Shown: positions 45,209-54,150, numbered from the stretch's first letter. The stretch is 64,000 bases of DNA from Myroides phaeus (GCF_900099675.1 NZ_FNDQ01000005.1:1-64000); one strand, 5' to 3'. Numbers and translations are program-made. The notes: generated by a model not told the origin, from the letters alone.

Positions 45209-46021
45209 ATGAAAAAACTGCAATTAATTACTTTTGGTGTAGCATTAATGAGCTTCGCTTCTGTTTCAGCACAAAAGGTTGAGGGAAAAGTGTTTAACCT
45301 AAAGACAAATGAGCCAATTAAAGGAAGTGAGATTACGTTTATGGACGAAGAGGAAAACAAGCTATTATCTTTGTATTCAAATGCAAAGGGAATATACTCG
45401 TTTGATGCGGATGAATTAGAAAATGTGCACAAAATAGTTACTTCTGCAAAAAACTATAATACAGCCGAAGTGTTGATTAGTGAAGTAAAAGAAGGCTTAA
45501 TGGCTAACTTTGGATTGAATGAGATTGATACAGAGGAGCATGTGAAATATTCAATTAGTTATTCTAAAGGGAATGGTTTAAAGTTACCAATGAGTGAAAT
45601 TGCAACTACTACTATTGCCAATGTACCTTATACGCAAGAAAAAGCACTAAATGTAAAGAGTAAAACTTCGAGTGGAGCAGGTGTAAATACGACGTTACCT
45701 TACTTTTATTATGATTTTAACAGCTCTTATTTAACCGATGCTAATAAGTACACCGTAGATCAAATTGTTAGCTTTATGAAGAATAGTCCAGACGCCAAAG
45801 TTAGGGTACATATATATTTAGAGACAAGATCTAACGTAAAGTATAATGAGTGGATATCTGAACGTAGAGCGGATAGGGTAATTGACTATATGATTAGCCA
45901 AGGAATACCAGCTTCACGTTTAGAGAAATGGGTAGAAAGAGTTAGTTCTAATGTAGCCCCAAGAGAAGGAGCAAGCAGAGGAAGTGCAGAATTTAGAAGA
46001 TGTGATTTTGAAGTGAAGTAA
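45209..46021 (+). CDS. secreted CarboxypepD_reg + OmpA-like protein, copy 1
   Basis: 270 residues from the ATG at 45209. Signal peptide MKKLQLITFGVALMSFASVSA. Residues about 23-90 form a carboxypeptidase-regulatory-like beta sandwich (VEGKVFNLKTNEPIKGSEIT). The C-terminal 110 residues are an OmpA-like peptidoglycan-binding domain (YYDFNSSYLTDANKYTVD, YNEWISERRADRVIDYM). It would sit in the periplasm, or be attached to the outer membrane by a partner, and hold the cell wall. A close paralogue follows 312 bp downstream. Confidence 0.82.
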   Translation: MKKLQLITFGVALMSFASVSAQKVEGKVFNLKTNEPIKGSEITFMDEEENKLLSLYSNAKGIYSFDADELENVHKIVTSAKNYNTAEVLISEVKEGLMANFGLNEIDTEEHVKYSISYSKGNGLKLPMSEIATTTIANVPYTQEKALNVKSKTSSGAGVNTTLPYFYYDFNSSYLTDANKYTVDQIVSFMKNSPDAKVRVHIYLETRSNVKYNEWISERRADRVIDYMISQGIPASRLEKWVERVSSNVAPREGASRGSAEFRRCDFEVK

Positions 46022-46333
46022 AAAGTCTAGTGATTATTCTATTTTTTTAGAATAAATTGAAATAGGAGATCATAGGGTACTTGATTGTATAGTTTTTAAT
46101 AATTACGACTATTTTACATTTATTGGATTAATATTAAGATTTTGTTATAAATAATATTTGTTACTCAACTGTTTTAGTAGGTGCTATACTTTTTAGTTGC
46201 GATTTTAGTTTAATATTTTAAGGGAAGTAGTACATATATATAGTAAAAAACAATTAATTATTTAATAATGTTATATAATTAACTATTTTTGTGGAAGTAT
46301 AATTAGTAGTATTAGTTAAATAGATGTAAGACT
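46022..46333 (+). other. intergenic between OmpA-like paralogues
   Basis: No gene. A perfect -7 element TATTTTTG lies at 46284-46291, 42 bp before the second paralogue, so that gene has its own promoter. Nothing else is seen. Confidence 0.5.
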
Positions 46334-47044
46334 ATGAGAAAATTAAGGATATTTACGTTAGGGGTGGCATTATTAAATGTAATAAGTGTTTCTGCTCAAA
46401 AAATAGAAGGAAAAGTATTCGATAAAACTACAATGACTCCTATTAGTGATGGAGAGGTTACTTTTTTTAATGAACAAGGTGGTAGAATTTTAACTGTATA
46501 TACTTCGGATAAAGGTATGTATTCATTTGAACCTAGAAGTTTAAAGGATATTTTTAAGGTATCTAGTTCTGCTAAAGGATATAATAGCGCAGAAGTATTA
46601 GTGAATCAAGTAGATAAAGGCTTTGTTGCGAATTTTGGGTTAGTAAATTCAAATGAAAAAACTGGCTCTCAAGCTGGTCAAACAATAGATAAAGTAGGAG
46701 CAAGTGCAGTGATGTCGTATTTCTACTATGATTTCAATAGCTCATTTCTTACAGATGCTAATAAAGTAGTAGTTGATGAGGTTATTTTTTTTATGAAGAA
46801 TAATCCAGAAGCTAAAGTGAGAGTTCATGTGTATGTAGATGTCCGAGGGAATTTAAAATATGATGAATGGTTATCTGAAAGACGTGTAGATCGCGTTGTA
46901 AATTATATGGTCTTGAAAGGAATTTCACCTTCTAGACTTCTGAAGTGGGTTGAAAAAGTAAGTACAGATATTGCTCCTAAAAGCGGAGATGCTAAGGGAA
47001 GTAGTGAGTTACGACGTTGTGATTTTGATCTAATTATAGGTTAA
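46334..47044 (+). CDS. secreted CarboxypepD_reg + OmpA-like protein, copy 2
   Basis: 236 residues, same domain order as the upstream paralogue: signal peptide (MRKLRIFTLGVALLNVISVSA), carboxypeptidase-regulatory-like sandwich and OmpA-like end (YYDFNSSFLTDANKVVVDEV, YDEWLSERRVDRVVNYM). The linker is about 35 residues shorter than in copy 1. The two copies differ at many positions but keep the motif residues, so this is an old duplication. The final RRCDF tail is shared by both and looks conserved for a reason unknown to me. Peptidoglycan binding is inferred. Confidence 0.82.
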   Translation: MRKLRIFTLGVALLNVISVSAQKIEGKVFDKTTMTPISDGEVTFFNEQGGRILTVYTSDKGMYSFEPRSLKDIFKVSSSAKGYNSAEVLVNQVDKGFVANFGLVNSNEKTGSQAGQTIDKVGASAVMSYFYYDFNSSFLTDANKVVVDEVIFFMKNNPEAKVRVHVYVDVRGNLKYDEWLSERRVDRVVNYMVLKGISPSRLLKWVEKVSTDIAPKSGDAKGSSELRRCDFDLIIG

Positions 47045-47053
47045 TTTAAAAGT

Positions 47054-47083
47054 TCTTAAACCGAAAAGGGTTTAAGTATTTTT
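47054..47083 (+). terminator. terminator
   Basis: CTTAAACC / GGTTTAAG stem followed by a T-run. Confidence 0.75.
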
Positions 47084-47106
47084 TTATTGTAAGATTTCGT
47101 CATTAA

Positions 47107-47139
47107 GTTTAGGCAGTTACTACAATTGTGTTATTTTTG
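47107..47139 (+). promoter_or_regulatory. promoter of purC
   Basis: -7 element TATTTTTG at 47132-47139, with a TTTA (one base from TTTG) about 21 bp upstream. Confidence 0.5.
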
Positions 47140-47165
47140 ATGCTTAATAACAACACACACAAAAT

Positions 47166-47849
47166 ATGACACTAAAGTATCAAGGAAAGACTAAGGATGT
47201 ATATAGTCTTTCAGACAATCAGGTTCTTTTAAAGTTTAAAGATGATGTAACAGGAGAGAATGGCGTATTCGATCCAGGAGCAAACACAGTTGGACTTACA
47301 ATTGACGGAGCTGGAAAGAGTGGTTTAAAAATGACAAAGCACTTTTTTGAGGTATTAGTAGAAAAGGGAATTCCTACGCACTATGTTTCTGCTGATATAG
47401 AAGACGTTTCAATGGTAGTAAAAGAGGCTATTCCGTTTGGAAAGGGACTTGAGGTAATCTGCAGATACAGAGCTGTAGGTAGTTTCTTTAGAAGATACGG
47501 CGCTTATTGTACAGAAGGACAAGCTTTAGATAGCTTTGTTGAGGTTACTATTAAAGACGACGAGAGAGCAGATCCAACTATTTCTGACGACGCTTTAGCA
47601 ATGTTGGGAATTCTTACAAAAGAAGAGTACAGTATTTTAAAAGACTTAACTAAAACTATTTGCGCAATTGTAAAAGAGGAGTTAGGTAAAAAAGGACTTG
47701 AACTTTATGATATTAAGTTAGAGTTTGGTAGAGATGCTGCGACAAACGACATCATTTTAATTGATGAAATTTCAGGAGGTAATATGCGTGTTTACAAAGA
47801 CGGAGTTTATATTGCACCATTGGATTTAGAGAGAGAATTCTTACAATAA
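47166..47849 (+). CDS. purC: phosphoribosylaminoimidazole-succinocarboxamide synthase
   Basis: 227 residues. SAICAR synthase couples CAIR with aspartate using ATP. The start YQGKTKDVYSL, the VICRYRAVGSFFRRYG region (R-Y-R-A-V-G-S-F), LYDIKLEFGRD and LIDEISGGNMRVY match the family, and the length fits the short bacterial form. It is followed by a terminator. The gene stands apart from purM in this window. Confidence 0.92.
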   Translation: MTLKYQGKTKDVYSLSDNQVLLKFKDDVTGENGVFDPGANTVGLTIDGAGKSGLKMTKHFFEVLVEKGIPTHYVSADIEDVSMVVKEAIPFGKGLEVICRYRAVGSFFRRYGAYCTEGQALDSFVEVTIKDDERADPTISDDALAMLGILTKEEYSILKDLTKTICAIVKEELGKKGLELYDIKLEFGRDAATNDIILIDEISGGNMRVYKDGVYIAPLDLEREFLQ

Positions 47850-47871
47850 TTGCTAATTTTAATAGCAATAC

Positions 47872-47908
47872 AAATACCCCATAACAGCGATGTTTGGGGT
47901 ATTTTTGT
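47872..47908 (+). terminator. terminator after purC
   Basis: AAATACCCC / GGGGTATTT stem with a T-rich tail. Confidence 0.8.
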
Positions 47909-47926
47909 TTTTTAAAGAATCAATAG

Positions 47927-48361
47927 ATGGAAAAAAAGGGAATGCATATCATTGGCCTTGCAGTAGAGACAACAAATCAGGGAGGGCAAGCAATGCGTGA
48001 TTTAGGAGAATTGTGGCAACGTTTTATACAGGAGAATATCCCCCAAAAGATTGCTAATAAGGTAAACAACTGTGTTTATTGTATTTATACTGATTATGAA
48101 AGTGATTATACGGGGAATTACACAGCTATTATCGGGGTTGCTGTAAATTCGTTAGAACGCATACCAACTGGTTTAGTGGGCAGAACCTTTGAAGGAGGTA
48201 ACTTTCTTATCTATGAGGCAATTGGGGAGATGCCACAAGCAGTAGGAGAGGTGTGGAATAACATCTGGTCAAAGGATGCGGCCTTAAATCGCTTATACAC
48301 TTATGATTATGAAGTATATGGTGAAAATGAGAAGGGTGTGAATATTTACATTGCAGTCTAA
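47927..48361 (+). CDS. GyrI-like/AraC effector-binding domain protein
   Basis: 144 residues, free-standing. The pattern LGELWQRFIQENIPQKIANKV...VYCIYTDYESDYTGNYTAIIGVAV...GRTFEGGNFLIYEA...VWNNIW...YTYDYEVYG is that of the GyrI-like/SOUL-type ligand-binding fold seen at the C-terminus of AraC regulators. It has no DNA-binding part, so it may sequester a small molecule or inhibit a partner such as gyrase, as SbmC/GyrI does. It has no signal peptide. It has a short leader after the purC terminator. Confidence 0.78.
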   Translation: MEKKGMHIIGLAVETTNQGGQAMRDLGELWQRFIQENIPQKIANKVNNCVYCIYTDYESDYTGNYTAIIGVAVNSLERIPTGLVGRTFEGGNFLIYEAIGEMPQAVGEVWNNIWSKDAALNRLYTYDYEVYGENEKGVNIYIAV

Positions 48362-48445
48362 CTATTGCGTGTACACAAAGAATGCTTATATACTTGCGTA
48401 TGTTGCAGTGTCAGCATATCATTACTATATAATGAAAGTTTGAGG

Positions 48446-48479
48446 GAGAACATCTACCAAGAGGATGTTCTCTTTTTTT
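48446..48479 (+). terminator. terminator after GyrI-like gene
   Basis: GAGAACATC (48446-48454) / GATGTTCTC (48464-48472), followed by a T-run. Confidence 0.85.
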
Positions 48480-48514
48480 ATGAGTAAATCAGAAAGGCAA
48501 ATGACAATAAAACA

Positions 48515-48550
48515 AAAGAGCTATCTCAATTGTGGTAGAGATAGCTCTTT
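48515..48550 (-). terminator. terminator of tatA
   Basis: A perfect 13-bp stem AAAGAGCTATCTC / GAGATAGCTCTTT immediately downstream of tatA on the minus strand. Confidence 0.9.
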
Positions 48551-48556
48551 CTCGCA

Positions 48557-48793
48557 TTAAGATTGGGGAATATTACTATCCACACTCTCTTGTTTTACTA
48601 CTGTAGGCTGAGTCTTTACAGGCGTTGCTGTATTCACTTCTCTTGTCGCTTCTTTAAATTCTCTAATTCCTGTTCCAAGTCCTCGCATTAATTCTGGAAT
48701 CTTTTTTCCTCCAAAAAGTAATAGAGCGATTGCAACAACAACTATCAACTCTGAAGGTGCAACTACACCTAAGGGGATGTTTGTTGTAATCAT
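48557..48793 (-). CDS. tatA: twin-arginine translocase subunit TatA
   Basis: 78 residues. A short N-terminal membrane helix (APSELIVVVAIALLLFGGKKIPEL) with the typical F-G-x-K-K-I-P-E hinge is followed by an amphipathic helix (LMRGLGTGIREFKEATREV) and a flexible tail. TatA forms the pore for folded Tat substrates. tatC is not adjacent. The gene is monocistronic and bounded by hairpins on both sides. Confidence 0.93.
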   Translation of the reverse strand: MITTNIPLGVVAPSELIVVVAIALLLFGGKKIPELMRGLGTGIREFKEATREVNTATPVKTQPTVVKQESVDSNIPQS

Positions 48794-48913
48794 ATCGTAT
48801 GATTGTTCTTGTTATAGAAAACAAATTTAATTAAGAGTATTGTTGTGTAAATATCTTTTAACATTCCTTTGGTATAGGTTTTTCTTAATGATGTGTTGGT
48901 GTGTTATAATAAA

Positions 48914-48954
48914 AAAGAGGAATACCAAGCCATAAACGCTTCGTATTCCTCTTT
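48914..48954. terminator. terminator of the racemase operon
   Basis: AAAGAGGAATAC (48914-48925) / GTATTCCTCTTT (48943-48954), a perfect 12-bp stem located just after the racemase stop on the minus strand. Confidence 0.88.
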
Positions 48955-48977
48955 CTCAAGGTTTAGTTTGCTGTAAT

Positions 48978-50048
48978 TTAGATAACCTTTTTATCTACAT
49001 AATCAGAATTCATAATTCTCAATATCCCCATATAATTCATATGAAAGGCAATTGTATCACCTACTTTTAAGTTGTCAGGGTTATTCCCTAAGTCAATCAC
49101 CATCATATCAGAACTCGACCCCACCATATCTAATTCGCTTTGAATAGGAGTAATGTGTTCAATATCAATATCCAAAAGCCCGAGGTCAATAATAGCTCTG
49201 TAATTCGTACTATCTTCCCATTCAGGGTTAAACGTTACTTTTTCTCCCGTCATATTCAAACCAATTTCACCGTCAGGCATCATTGGCTTTTCGTGTAATT
49301 CGATAATCTCTGCGTGAAGTTTAAACACATTTTGCTCACAACTCTCATAAGCCGAGCTATCATAGGCGTTTGTACCCATAAATAGCGTTTCTCCTATTCT
49401 AAAGTGATTAACAGCCTTAGGCATTGTATTATTTAATACAAGGGGAATAGTAACAGACGCACCACCAGATATGTACGGAATTTTTTTGTTGAACTTTAAT
49501 TCAAGCAGTTCTTTATAAAGCGACAACTGAATTAGCTTATCACTATTAGGAAGTACCCCATACATACAAGTAAGATTTGTTCCTAAACCAATAATTTCAA
49601 TATTCGGAAGGTTGAACACTTGCTCATAGAAGTCGATCAAGTCGTCTCTTAAAACGCCTTCTCTCAATTCTCCCAGCTCAACCATAATCACAATTCTGTG
49701 GGTTTTATCTTGTTTAACAGCCTCGGTAGAAAGCAATTTGATAGTTTCCAGTTCAGTGTTAAAGCTGATATCTGCATACTCTACAATCTCGTCAATACTC
49801 CCATTAGGAGCAGGTTTGATGTAAATAGTCTCGATATCAGGGTCAATTCGCTTGATACTCTTTAAGTTAGAAACCCTTGAGTCGCAAATTTGTTTCGGGT
49901 TAAGACTTAGTAATTCTCTTAAAAACAAGTCGTTACCACACAATAGTTTTCCAACTACTGCCCATTCTATTTGATTTTCGTCAAATAGTTCAGATAATTT
50001 TGTAAAGTTGTGTTTAAGTTTATTTTTATTTAATGTTATAAAAGCCAT
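48978..50048 (-). CDS. PLP-dependent alanine/ornithine racemase family protein
   Basis: 356 residues. The N-terminal alanine-racemase-type TIM barrel begins MAFITLNKNKLKHNFTKL, with the PLP lysine in WAVVGKLLCGN (K34). The sequence (YIKPAPNGSIDEIVEYADISFNTELETI; VMVELGELREGVLRDDLI) resembles ornithine racemase and its relatives more than Alr. It would interconvert L- and D- forms of a basic or neutral amino acid. It lies 2 bp after the acetyltransferase gene, so they form an operon. The substrate is not determined. Confidence 0.82.
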   Translation of the reverse strand: MAFITLNKNKLKHNFTKLSELFDENQIEWAVVGKLLCGNDLFLRELLSLNPKQICDSRVSNLKSIKRIDPDIETIYIKPAPNGSIDEIVEYADISFNTELETIKLLSTEAVKQDKTHRIVIMVELGELREGVLRDDLIDFYEQVFNLPNIEIIGLGTNLTCMYGVLPNSDKLIQLSLYKELLELKFNKKIPYISGGASVTIPLVLNNTMPKAVNHFRIGETLFMGTNAYDSSAYESCEQNVFKLHAEIIELHEKPMMPDGEIGLNMTGEKVTFNPEWEDSTNYRAIIDLGLLDIDIEHITPIQSELDMVGSSSDMMVIDLGNNPDNLKVGDTIAFHMNYMGILRIMNSDYVDKKVI

Positions 50049-50050
50049 GC

Positions 50051-50494
50051 TTATTTTGTTAATCTCATTTCAATATACTTCTTCTCAAAACCTTTTCTTT
50101 CATATAAGTTTTGTGCAGGATTATCTCTATCCACGTGCAAAGCAATAGAACCAGGAGCTTCTTCTTTAATACGGTCAATCAATTGACCACCAATACCTTT
50201 TCCTCTCACCTTAGCATCTGCAGCCAAGTAAACAAGGATGTGTTCCGGAATAAATCCGTCCATTAACGTGTCTAACACAACGGCAATTCCCACGATGTCC
50301 TGTTTTTCATCCTTAGCAATTAAAACAAAGCCACCAGGCTTATTGTTACGCGCTAAAGCATAGTTAAGTGCCTTTGTAATGTCCTCTTGTTTATCACCAT
50401 ACTGCTCAAGGTGTTGAAATAAGAAAGCAGTATATGTAGCTATCTCTTCATTTGTGATAGGAGTTTCTTTATTTTTCTTTAAAATAGTAAGCAT
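50051..50494 (-). CDS. GNAT N-acetyltransferase
   Basis: 147 residues. The acetyl-CoA motif A is AAD-x-KVRGKGIGGQLIDRIKE (Q/R-x-x-G-x-G/A pattern, about residues 92-109). IALHVDRDNPAQNLYERKGFEKK is motif B (Y-E-x-x-G-F). It starts a two-gene operon with the racemase, which suggests they act on the same amino acid or a related one. The substrate is unknown. Confidence 0.85.
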   Translation of the reverse strand: MLTILKKNKETPITNEEIATYTAFLFQHLEQYGDKQEDITKALNYALARNNKPGGFVLIAKDEKQDIVGIAVVLDTLMDGFIPEHILVYLAADAKVRGKGIGGQLIDRIKEEAPGSIALHVDRDNPAQNLYERKGFEKKYIEMRLTK

Positions 50495-50975
50495 AAAATA
50501 GATGTTTTTAGCGCATTATTCGCGTTAATAATAAAAACCATTGAATGTAAATATAGAATAAAAGTCGATGTACAAAGGACTCTTATATAAAATGGAATGA
50601 CCAAAGAATAATGCAAATTATAACAATGTCATTTTTAAAAAAAGCTTAATAAGCTTGGTTAGATTTCAAATCTGATGAGTACAAATTTACTGAAAGATAG
50701 CAGTATAGGCAAATGGAGTATGTTTTTTGCTAACAAAATAGACGAATAATTGCATTAATTCTAAAATGTGTAAAATATTTTGTTAATAAAGAAAAGAGGG
50801 GCTATGTTCCCAAGTATAAAGGGAATACACCAACTAAGATGTCGTTTTTAAAGATGAAAAAGAGAGGAGATTGTTGTAAACCTTATTTTTTTGTTAAAAT
50901 AAATAAAGTAGTGGATTTGAAGGGAGATATAAGTAGTTGATTATGAATTTAGAAAAGGAAAAAAGGTAAAAAAAA
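50495..50975. other. intergenic, no gene seen
   Basis: About 480 bp of A-rich DNA. The only structure noticed is AAGCTT-AAT-AAGCTT at 50642-50656. No promoter is assigned for the minus-strand acetyltransferase operon. Confidence 0.5.
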
Positions 50976-51007
50976 GCAGATAACCACTTTTAAAAAGAGT
51001 TATCTGC
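50976..51007 (-). terminator. terminator of the GNAT-like gene
   Basis: GCAGATAAC (50976-50984) and GTTATCTGC (50999-51007) form a 9-bp stem. Confidence 0.8.
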
Positions 51008-51029
51008 CTAAGTATATTGTAGTGAAAAG

Positions 51030-52145
51030 TTAGATATCCATACGGTATGTCTTTCTTTCTTTGTGAATAATCGGATTTAGATTTTTCCACAATTGTTGAA
51101 TCTTATTATTTTCAACTAAAAGCGGATTAGTTTCGATGATACTAATATTGTGTTTCGTGAAACACTTGTAAATTTCTTCAAAAATAAGTGCTGTTACCCC
51201 CTTATTTCTGTACTCCGGATCCACACCAATTAAGTAATACTCTGCGTGGTTGTTCTTTTTCATAGCCTGTAACAAGTGCCAGAAACCAAATGGGAATAAT
51301 TTGCCATTCGCCTTTTGAAAAGCACGTGAGAAAGAAGGCATTGTAATAGCAAATGCCACCATTTTATTGTTTTCATCCATGACACAAGTAATGAAATCAG
51401 GATGTATGAATTGCAAGTATTTCTTTTTATAATGCTCAACTTGGAACGGCTGAATTGGCACAAAACTCTGTAAATCAGCATAGGTTTTGTTTAATAAAGC
51501 AAACATCTCATCAACATAAGGCATTAACTCCTTAATTGTTTTAAACTCCAATACTTTGACATTATATCTATTTTTAACAATAGCAGACATCTTTTCAATC
51601 TTCTCTTTGTTGTAAGCCTTTAAGTCAAGTAAGTACTCAATCCACTCTGCCTCAGGTTTAAAACCTAACTGTTGTAAATGAGTAGGGTAGTATTCAAAAT
51701 TGTAAATACCAATCATTGTAGCGATATAATCAAACCCCTTTGTTAGCATTCCCGCCTTATCCATATTAGAGAACCCCATTGGACCTTCGATATACTCCAT
51801 ACCGTGTTCTTTCCCAAAAGCAATTACAGCGTCTATAAGCGCCTTAGTTACCTCTACGTCATCAATCATCTCTAACCATCCAAAGCGTACCTTAGGCTTG
51901 TGCAAATCCTTTACTTCAGTCCAATTGACACAACACGCAACTCTACCGACAAGTTCGTTATTTTTATACGCTAAGTAAAAGCGCACATCCACTGTTTTGA
52001 AAATATCGTTGTTTTTATCAAAGCTCTTGATTTCCTCTTTAATCATTGGAGGAACCCAATACGCATTGTTCTTGTATAATTTAAAAGGAAATTTAACAAA
52101 CTCTGTCATTTGCTGGTTTGTCTTCGCTTCTCTAATTTCTACCAT
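51030..52145 (-). CDS. GNAT-related N-acetyltransferase-like protein
   Basis: 371 residues, cytoplasmic. The N-terminal MVEIREAKTNQQMTEFVKFP is followed by RFYLAYKNNELVGRVACCVN, and the C-terminal region has EYYLIGVDPEYRNKGVTALIFEEIYK, an acetyl-CoA-binding-like stretch (R-N-K-G-V-T). EGPMGFSNMDKAGMLTKGFD (about 119-138) is a conserved-looking central motif. It belongs to a widespread family of two-lobed GNAT-like proteins in Bacteroidetes. No substrate is known. It is monocistronic. Confidence 0.75.
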   Translation of the reverse strand: MVEIREAKTNQQMTEFVKFPFKLYKNNAYWVPPMIKEEIKSFDKNNDIFKTVDVRFYLAYKNNELVGRVACCVNWTEVKDLHKPKVRFGWLEMIDDVEVTKALIDAVIAFGKEHGMEYIEGPMGFSNMDKAGMLTKGFDYIATMIGIYNFEYYPTHLQQLGFKPEAEWIEYLLDLKAYNKEKIEKMSAIVKNRYNVKVLEFKTIKELMPYVDEMFALLNKTYADLQSFVPIQPFQVEHYKKKYLQFIHPDFITCVMDENNKMVAFAITMPSFSRAFQKANGKLFPFGFWHLLQAMKKNNHAEYYLIGVDPEYRNKGVTALIFEEIYKCFTKHNISIIETNPLLVENNKIQQLWKNLNPIIHKERKTYRMDI

Positions 52146-52245
52146 TTTAATTCAAGTATTTTTCTTTCCACTAAGTCTAATGCAAATATAAATAAAAGCA
52201 GTGCGATATCTATTTTTATCCCATAGAAGTGTTTACACTATTATC

Positions 52246-52914
52246 TTATTGCAATTTTTTAATAGTTAATATTTCGTTGTATTTCTGTAGTTTTGGGTGA
52301 CTTCTAACGGAGTATTCTTCTGGTTGAAATAAAGCACAATACTCCTTGTTTCTTCTTTTTTCTAATTCGTTTAATGTAATGGTATTAAATAGTATAAAGC
52401 CATTTATATTAAGTATTCGTTTAAGTCTTTCTGCAAAGTAATTTTCAAACAAAAACGTTGGCATATTAGCATCTTGAAAGATATCTATAACGATTAAGTC
52501 ATAGCGTTTTTGACACCTTAAAACATACTCAAAAGCATCCATTTGGTGTATTGTATGTAACTCTGAATACTTGTCTAAATCAAAGTATTTTTGTCCGATA
52601 TAGATAATAGCAGGGTCTAATTCTACACTATCAATTTGCTTGTTAAACTTGACTTCTTCCCTTAAAAGAGCGATAATATTACCAGCTCCCAGTCCGAGCA
52701 CAAGGACATTGTTCATTGCTCTTACTTTCTCGTAACCAACGAATTGTAAGCCTTTTTTAAGCACTTTCTCCAAGTTTCCATAAGAATAGTTGGTATGTTC
52801 AGTATCCACTACTAATTGACCGCTATTCCACGTTACTTCAAGCTGCTTGCTAACTTTAGACGGAATCTTCTTTTCGATAATAGGGGTAAAATAACTAAGA
52901 AATCTTTTAATCAT
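52246..52914 (-). CDS. spermidine-synthase-like methyltransferase-fold protein
   Basis: 222 residues from the ATG at 52914 (a GTG just before extends it by one). VLVLGLGAGNIIALLRE is the SAM/dcSAM-binding loop. IDSVELDPAIIYIGQKYFDL gives the acidic strand residue. DLIVIDIFQDANMPTFLF contains the D-x-F/Y-D-like motif of spermidine synthases. It lacks the usual N-terminal beta domain, so it may be a related methyltransferase and not a true aminopropyltransferase. It stands alone. Confidence 0.78.
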   Translation of the reverse strand: MIKRFLSYFTPIIEKKIPSKVSKQLEVTWNSGQLVVDTEHTNYSYGNLEKVLKKGLQFVGYEKVRAMNNVLVLGLGAGNIIALLREEVKFNKQIDSVELDPAIIYIGQKYFDLDKYSELHTIHQMDAFEYVLRCQKRYDLIVIDIFQDANMPTFLFENYFAERLKRILNINGFILFNTITLNELEKRRNKEYCALFQPEEYSVRSHPKLQKYNEILTIKKLQ

Positions 52915-52917
52915 CAC

Positions 52918-53380
52918 ATTTTACTTGCTAAAAGTCAAAGATAGTTTAAATAAATATTTAGTCATTCTCAAACTTAAAATAAAGCTAATAAGATCGTGTA
53001 TTTACAGGGCTTTTTCTCTCTTTAAAGAACAACTAAAAGTAGGCTTTGGCTATTTACGAAAAGTTAAGAGAAAAGAGAATAGCCTTTTTTTAAAAACAGA
53101 AAAAGTGCCTTTAAAGGCATATGAAGCCGATTTTAAAAAATAGCTGAGCCCAGTAACGGTGGGGGAGGGGAGGTGTTTTGTCTTTTTAGCAAGAAGATAC
53201 AAGAACTGTTTTAGGAGAAAAAGTCAAGGGAAAATTAGTGTCTTTTTATGGAAAAAATGGCGTTTTTATTAATTGATGTCTAAAACTAAGGAAAACCGCG
53301 GAATTAGCTATATGAAGACTTCAAATGATAGCCGTAAGCAGTTGTATACACGTATTATATATGTTTTCATTGTATCATGT
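52918..53380. other. intergenic, no gene seen
   Basis: A 72-codon open frame at 52925-53143 is Lys/Leu-rich and lacks any family pattern, so I do not call it. A G-run (GGGGGAGGGGAGG) lies near 53160-53173. The remainder is unremarkable up to the repeat element. Confidence 0.45.
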
Positions 53381-53464
53381 TCGAGACATACTCGAGACAA
53401 GTACCACATTTGCTCGGAAATAAGCCTTTTTTCCGAAGGTGTGTGGTACTAATGTGGTACTTGT
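53381..53464. repeat. nested inverted repeat with 11-bp-phased direct repeats
   Basis: TCGAGACA occurs at 53381-53388 and 53392-53399 (11 bp apart). ACAAGTACCACATT at 53397-53410 has its exact inverse AATGTGGTACTTGT at 53451-53464. Inside lies a smaller hairpin TCGGAA (53414-53419) / TTCCGA (53431-53436). TGTGGTACT is also repeated at 53442 and 53453, again 11 bp apart. The layout resembles a multi-protein binding site or an attachment/recombination site. The stretch from 53465 to 53643 has no gene. Confidence 0.8.
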
Positions 53465-53643
53465 TCCGAACTTGATCGCATTAAAACCCTGACAAGTCTT
53501 GAAAATAAAGGGAAAATGAAAGACAATACAATTAGAAATAGTCCCCATTATTTGGATAAATAAGGGGTGTAAATTAGCTGTATATAAGAAAGAAAAACTT
53601 TTTTCAAGGCAATTTAGAGTATAAGAAGAGTCAAGAAAGCATC

Positions 53644-54150
53644 TTATTGACGTGGTTTAAATTGCTTAAAAGTACCGTCTTTATAGAAAACAACGATCTG
53701 ATCTACATTGGAATTTACGTGTAGAGGGAATTGGTTTAAGATAGAATTACTATTGTTAAGTGCAGCGTTATCTTCTTGTTTTTGAACTGTGTTACTATCG
53801 CTTTCTTGTGTTTTAGTACCCGTTTGATCATCTTCTTTCGAAGTAATTATATGACCCGTTAGCGGGTCAATAGGAGGGGCAATTGTAGGGACAGGTTGCT
53901 GTATAATTTTAGTAATAGAAGTAACATTTTCACTCTCAATATAATTCCCTTTTCCCTTCAATAACCAGGTTAAACTGATCTCAGGAAAGGCATCATTTAT
54001 CTTCATAACAAAGTCTAAACTCGGCTTGTTTCTACCCGACAATAGGTGAGACAAACTTGACCTTTGAACCCCAATTTTATCAGCAAAAGCAGAGGCAGTA
54101 TAGTCTAAGTTTTCAAGAAGAAAAGCAAGCCTGTTTACAAAATGTTCCAT
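53644..54150 (-). CDS. XRE-type helix-turn-helix regulator
   Basis: 168 residues. The N-terminal 65 residues are a lambda-repressor-like HTH (ASAFADKIGVQRSSLSHLLSGRNKPS). A Pro-rich, then Gln/Asn/Ser-rich disordered linker (about residues 80-145) leads to a short conserved C-terminal strand (VDQIVVFYKDGTFKQF) found in flavobacterial XRE proteins. Its promoter (TTTG at 54218-54215, TACATTTG at 54196-54189 on the minus strand) is covered by a TTACA-AA-TGTAA palindrome, so it is probably self-regulated. It is divergent from the M14 peptidase gene. Confidence 0.85.
   Translation of the reverse strand: MEHFVNRLAFLLENLDYTASAFADKIGVQRSSLSHLLSGRNKPSLDFVMKINDAFPEISLTWLLKGKGNYIESENVTSITKIIQQPVPTIAPPIDPLTGHIITSKEDDQTGTKTQESDSNTVQKQEDNAALNNSNSILNQFPLHVNSNVDQIVVFYKDGTFKQFKPRQ

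Noticed and set aside
52925..53143. 72-codon Lys/Leu-rich plus-strand frame
   Set aside because: Biased composition typical of AT-rich non-coding DNA; no homologous pattern recognised.
53381..53464. CRISPR or insertion-sequence end
   Set aside because: No spacer periodicity, no transposase and no target duplication visible; better described as a phased repeat/inverted repeat.
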